A DNA stretch of 8,736 nucleotides, taken from Hyphomicrobiales bacterium. GTDB lineage: Bacteria; Pseudomonadota; Alphaproteobacteria; Micropepsales; Micropepsaceae. The DNA is taken from positions 1 through 8,736 of the forward strand of contig JAFIHO010000147.1 of the NCBI GenBank assembly GCA_017849395.1. The letters run 5' to 3'. Below, one piece after another: positions 6,517-8,736 of this stretch (positions within the stretch are counted from its first letter, which is position 1; every line of letters begins with the position of its first letter). Made by a program: the position numbers and the translations under genes. The notes beneath the pieces were generated by a model. That model had not been told where the DNA came from. It saw only the letters and a list, made by a program, of their open reading frames with translations, and searched no databases.

Positions 6517-7848
6517 ATGGACAAAGAGAGCAAACCCGTCCGTCGCAACGATCTGGACGCCTACTGGATGCCGTTCACGGCAAATCGGCAGTTCAAGGCC
6601 AATCCCCGCCTCTTCGTCGCGGCGGAGGGCATGTATTACAAGACTGCGGACGGACGCGATGTATTGGATGGCGTTGCGGGCATGTGGTGCTGCAATGCCG
6701 GCCATGGCCGGAAGAAGATCGTGGACGCCATCTCCCGCCAGGCGGCGGAGATGGATTACTCACCTGCCTTCCAGATGGGGCATCCCAAGGCGTTCACTCT
6801 GGCGTCGCGCCTTGCCGCGCTGATGCCCGGTGAACTGGATCATGTCTTCTTCACCAACTCCGGATCGGAATCGGTCGAGACGGCGCTGAAGATCGCCCTG
6901 GCTTGGCATCGCGTGCGGGGCGAAGGCCAGCGGGTTCGATTGATCGGACGGGAGCGCGCCTATCACGGCGTCAATTTCGGCGGCATGAGTGTGGGCGGCA
7001 TGACGGCGAACCGCAAGATGTTTGGAACGCTGGTGGCCGGCGTTGATCATCTGCGGCATACGCATGGGGATCCCCGCAATCTGTTCAGCCGGGGTGAACC
7101 GGAACATGGCGCAGAGTTCGCCGACGATCTGGAACGGCTATGCACGCTACACGATCCATCGACCATCGCGGCAGTGATCGTGGAGCCGGTGCAGGGATCG
7201 ACCGGAGTTATTATTCCACCCAAAGGCTACTTGAAGCGGCTTCGCGACATCTGCACGAAACACGGCATCCTGCTGATCTTCGATGAAATCATTACCGGCT
7301 ATGGCCGGTTGGGCACGAATTTCGCAGTAGATTTCTTCGGCGTGGAACCTGACATGGTGACCACAGCCAAGGGGCTGACCAGCGGGATCATTCCGATGGG
7401 CGCGGTCTTCGTGCAGAAGAAGATATATGAAGCCTTCATGCAGGGGCCGCCCAATGCCATCGAACTGTTTCATGGCTACACCTATTCCGCCAACCCGATG
7501 GCCTGCGCGACGGCGCTCGCGACGTTGGATGTTTACGATGAAGAAGGACTGCTGACACGCGGTGCCACACTGGCGGATTATTGGGCAGATGCGCTGCACG
7601 CGCTGAAGGGCCTGCCGCATGTGATCGACATCCGCAATCTGGGTCTGATGGGGGCGGTCGAGTTGGAACCCATTGCCGGCCAGCCAACCGCAAGGGCCTT
7701 TGATGCATTCCTGAAAGCCTATGACGCGGGCCTTCTGGTGCGCACCACGGGCGACATCATCGCCCTGTCGCCCCCGCTGATCATCACCAAGCAGGAGATC
7801 GACAAGATATTCGAAATCCTGCGCACCGTGTTGAAGACGGTGGCTTGA
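6517..7848 (+). CDS. Omega-amino acid (beta-alanine):pyruvate aminotransferase, class III
   Basis: PLP-dependent fold-type I transaminase moving the amino group of an omega-amino acid such as beta-alanine to pyruvate, giving malonate semialdehyde and alanine. The 443 residues resemble Pseudomonas omega-amino acid:pyruvate aminotransferase from end to end: YWMPFTANRQF (16-26), AGHGRKKI, MDYSPAFQMGHP (79-90), PLP phosphate-binding NSGSE (114-118), YHG (149-151), VEPVQGSTGV (222-231), the DE pair D256/E257 with D256 facing the PLP ring nitrogen, Schiff-base lysine K285 in TTAKGLTSG, HGYTYSANP (319-327) and R409 near the substrate carboxylate site. It begins 1 bp after the ExbD-like gene behind a strong GGAGGAGG. 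The class and omega-type are secure. The real amine donor (beta-alanine, GABA or another omega-amine) cannot be read from sequence. A role in uracil-derived beta-alanine breakdown would fit the neighbouring operon, but is inference. Confidence 0.92.
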   Translation: MDKESKPVRRNDLDAYWMPFTANRQFKANPRLFVAAEGMYYKTADGRDVLDGVAGMWCCNAGHGRKKIVDAISRQAAEMDYSPAFQMGHPKAFTLASRLAALMPGELDHVFFTNSGSESVETALKIALAWHRVRGEGQRVRLIGRERAYHGVNFGGMSVGGMTANRKMFGTLVAGVDHLRHTHGDPRNLFSRGEPEHGAEFADDLERLCTLHDPSTIAAVIVEPVQGSTGVIIPPKGYLKRLRDICTKHGILLIFDEIITGYGRLGTNFAVDFFGVEPDMVTTAKGLTSGIIPMGAVFVQKKIYEAFMQGPPNAIELFHGYTYSANPMACATALATLDVYDEEGLLTRGATLADYWADALHALKGLPHVIDIRNLGLMGAVELEPIAGQPTARAFDAFLKAYDAGLLVRTTGDIIALSPPLIITKQEIDKIFEILRTVLKTVA

Positions 7849-7897
7849 ACGCCATTGAGGTCGGTGCAGGGACTGGCTGGGGCGCCGGACGCCGCGC

Positions 7898-7928
7898 CCA
7901 GGACGGCCCCGATAAGGGCCAGTCCTGG
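7898..7928. terminator. Strong imperfect hairpin between convergent genes
   Basis: Outer arms CCAGGAC (7898-7904) and GTCCTGG (7922-7928) enclose inner arms GGCCC (7905-7909) and GGGCC (7916-7920). The inner loop is CGATAA and A7921 is a single bulge, giving a 12-bp stem. It sits in the 102-bp gap between the ends of the aminotransferase and the convergent aldolase, the expected place for a bidirectional terminator. There is no T-tract on either side, so it is not a textbook intrinsic terminator. It may instead block RNA decay or act with Rho. Confidence 0.5.
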
Positions 7929-7950
7929 AACGAGGCGTCTCAGCATCGCG

Positions 7951-8736
7951 TCATGCCGGCATCTTGCGCTTGGAATATTCGCGGCTGGCGCGCACGACCT
8001 CCTCATTGTCGCCCGGCAGCATGCGCATACCCTGGTCGTAGCTTTCGTTCATGGTCGCGCCGTGCTTGCCGGTGCCCAACCACTTGATGTTGTTCTTCAT
8101 CGCGGCCAGCCGGATGCGCTCCAGCGATTCCACATAGCGCGGTGTCGACATCACCTTGGCCCGTTCTTCGCGCGGCATCTGCCGGATCGCATCCCAACCC
8201 AGGATGGACCAGCTATTGTCGCTGGGTCCGGGCTCGGCAAAGGCCAAGCCTTGGATTGCCATGAGCTGCTCGCAGCTCTCGACCGAATAGCGGTTCTCCA
8301 GCTTGAAGCCCATGGAGATTTCGCCCTTCGGATTGTGCGGCCAGCAGTCGGCGACGGACAGGTAGGTGTCGCCCTTCAGGCCCCAGATATGCTGGGCGAA
8401 TACCTGGCTACCGGCGCCGCGGGTGCCTTCGATCGGATATTCCTTCACGCCCGGCAGAGTGAACTTATAGCGCGCCGCCGAGATGGCGATCTCGCCCGCT
8501 TCCGGCGAATGCATCTCGCAGATCAGCACGCCATGTGCGCCCGCAGCCAGCGCCTGCTGTATCTGCCAGGCATTGGCGCGCATCGAAGGGCCGTCGAAAC
8601 CGATCGCAGGAAGCGTCACGAACACCATCGGCGTGCGGTGGCCGGACGGCGTCGGCCCGCCATCGACCAAACCCTGCATGAAATTGCGCAGGTTGGAGAA
8701 GTCCATGCAGCCATTTTCCATCTCATAGTTGATGGA
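7951..8736 (-). CDS. HpcH/HpaI-family aldolase (N-terminus beyond the right edge)
   Basis: The frame is open to the window edge: five codons (S-I-N-Y-E) precede the first visible Met, so the true start lies outside, and 261 residues are visible. The fold is that of HpcH/HpaI class II pyruvate aldolases: an early strand with NYEMENGCMDFSNLRNF (3-19), VTLP (40-43), NAWQIQQALAAGAHGVLICEMHSPEAG (55-81), and the likely metal ligands E147 in KLEN and D173 in EPGPSD. It belongs to the branch with an inserted GTRGAGSQ...IWG...YLSVADCWPHNPKGE segment (104-139). The C-terminal MLPGDNEEVVRAS is also family-like. Such enzymes cleave 4-hydroxy-2-oxo acids to pyruvate and an aldehyde, but this branch has no substrate I can assign. 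MENG replaces the more usual EHG-type motif near the N-terminus. It converges with the aminotransferase. Confidence 0.82.
   Translation of the reverse strand, partial: SINYEMENGCMDFSNLRNFMQGLVDGGPTPSGHRTPMVFVTLPAIGFDGPSMRANAWQIQQALAAGAHGVLICEMHSPEAGEIAISAARYKFTLPGVKEYPIEGTRGAGSQVFAQHIWGLKGDTYLSVADCWPHNPKGEISMGFKLENRYSVESCEQLMAIQGLAFAEPGPSDNSWSILGWDAIRQMPREERAKVMSTPRYVESLERIRLAAMKNNIKWLGTGKHGATMNESYDQGMRMLPGDNEEVVRASREYSKRKMPA

Overview
The window reads as an ordinary chromosomal segment of a GC-rich (roughly 60% by eye) Gram-negative bacterium, most likely an alphaproteobacterium. This rests on protein style, the GTG/ATGA-coupled gene starts and an ExbD/TolR-like periplasmic domain. I would not name a genus. 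I see no mobile elements, tRNA or rRNA genes, CRISPR arrays or long repeats.

Layout. Positions 1-187 (+) hold the last 61 codons of an unrecognised gene. Convergent to it, positions 195-6069 on the minus strand hold a compact five-gene pyrimidine (deoxy)nucleoside operon. Its transcription order is upp (uracil phosphoribosyltransferase), deoC (a deoxyribose-phosphate aldolase of the type that resembles animal DERA), a 783-residue two-domain aldehyde dehydrogenase of the ALDH16 type, cdd (cytidine deaminase with a signal-peptide-like N-terminal extension) and deoA (thymidine phosphorylase). The last four genes are separated by 12 bp, a 4-bp ATGA overlap and 1 bp, so translational coupling is likely. 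A ~137-bp divergent region (6070-6206) carries one perfect DnaA-box nonamer. On the plus strand follow a small exported protein resembling the free periplasmic domain of ExbD/TolR (6207-6515) and, 1 bp later, a class III omega-amino acid:pyruvate aminotransferase (6517-7848) with a very strong Shine-Dalgarno. A 102-bp gap containing a strong imperfect hairpin separates it from a convergent HpcH/HpaI-family aldolase (minus strand) that runs off the right edge.

How it fits together. Cdd deaminates (deoxy)cytidine, DeoA releases uracil or thymine plus deoxyribose-1-phosphate, and Upp recaptures uracil as UMP. After a phosphopentomutase step (DeoB, not in the window), DeoC cleaves deoxyribose-5-phosphate to glyceraldehyde-3-phosphate and acetaldehyde. 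The ALDH16 enzyme is the natural candidate to oxidise that acetaldehyde. The divergent aminotransferase could act on beta-alanine, an end product of uracil breakdown, but that link is inference.

The most interesting points are the ALDH16/DeoC partnership (both have close animal relatives), the export-signal-like N-terminus of Cdd, the stand-alone ExbD-like exported domain, and the single DnaA box at the operon head. I did not find an obviously new defence or mobile system.
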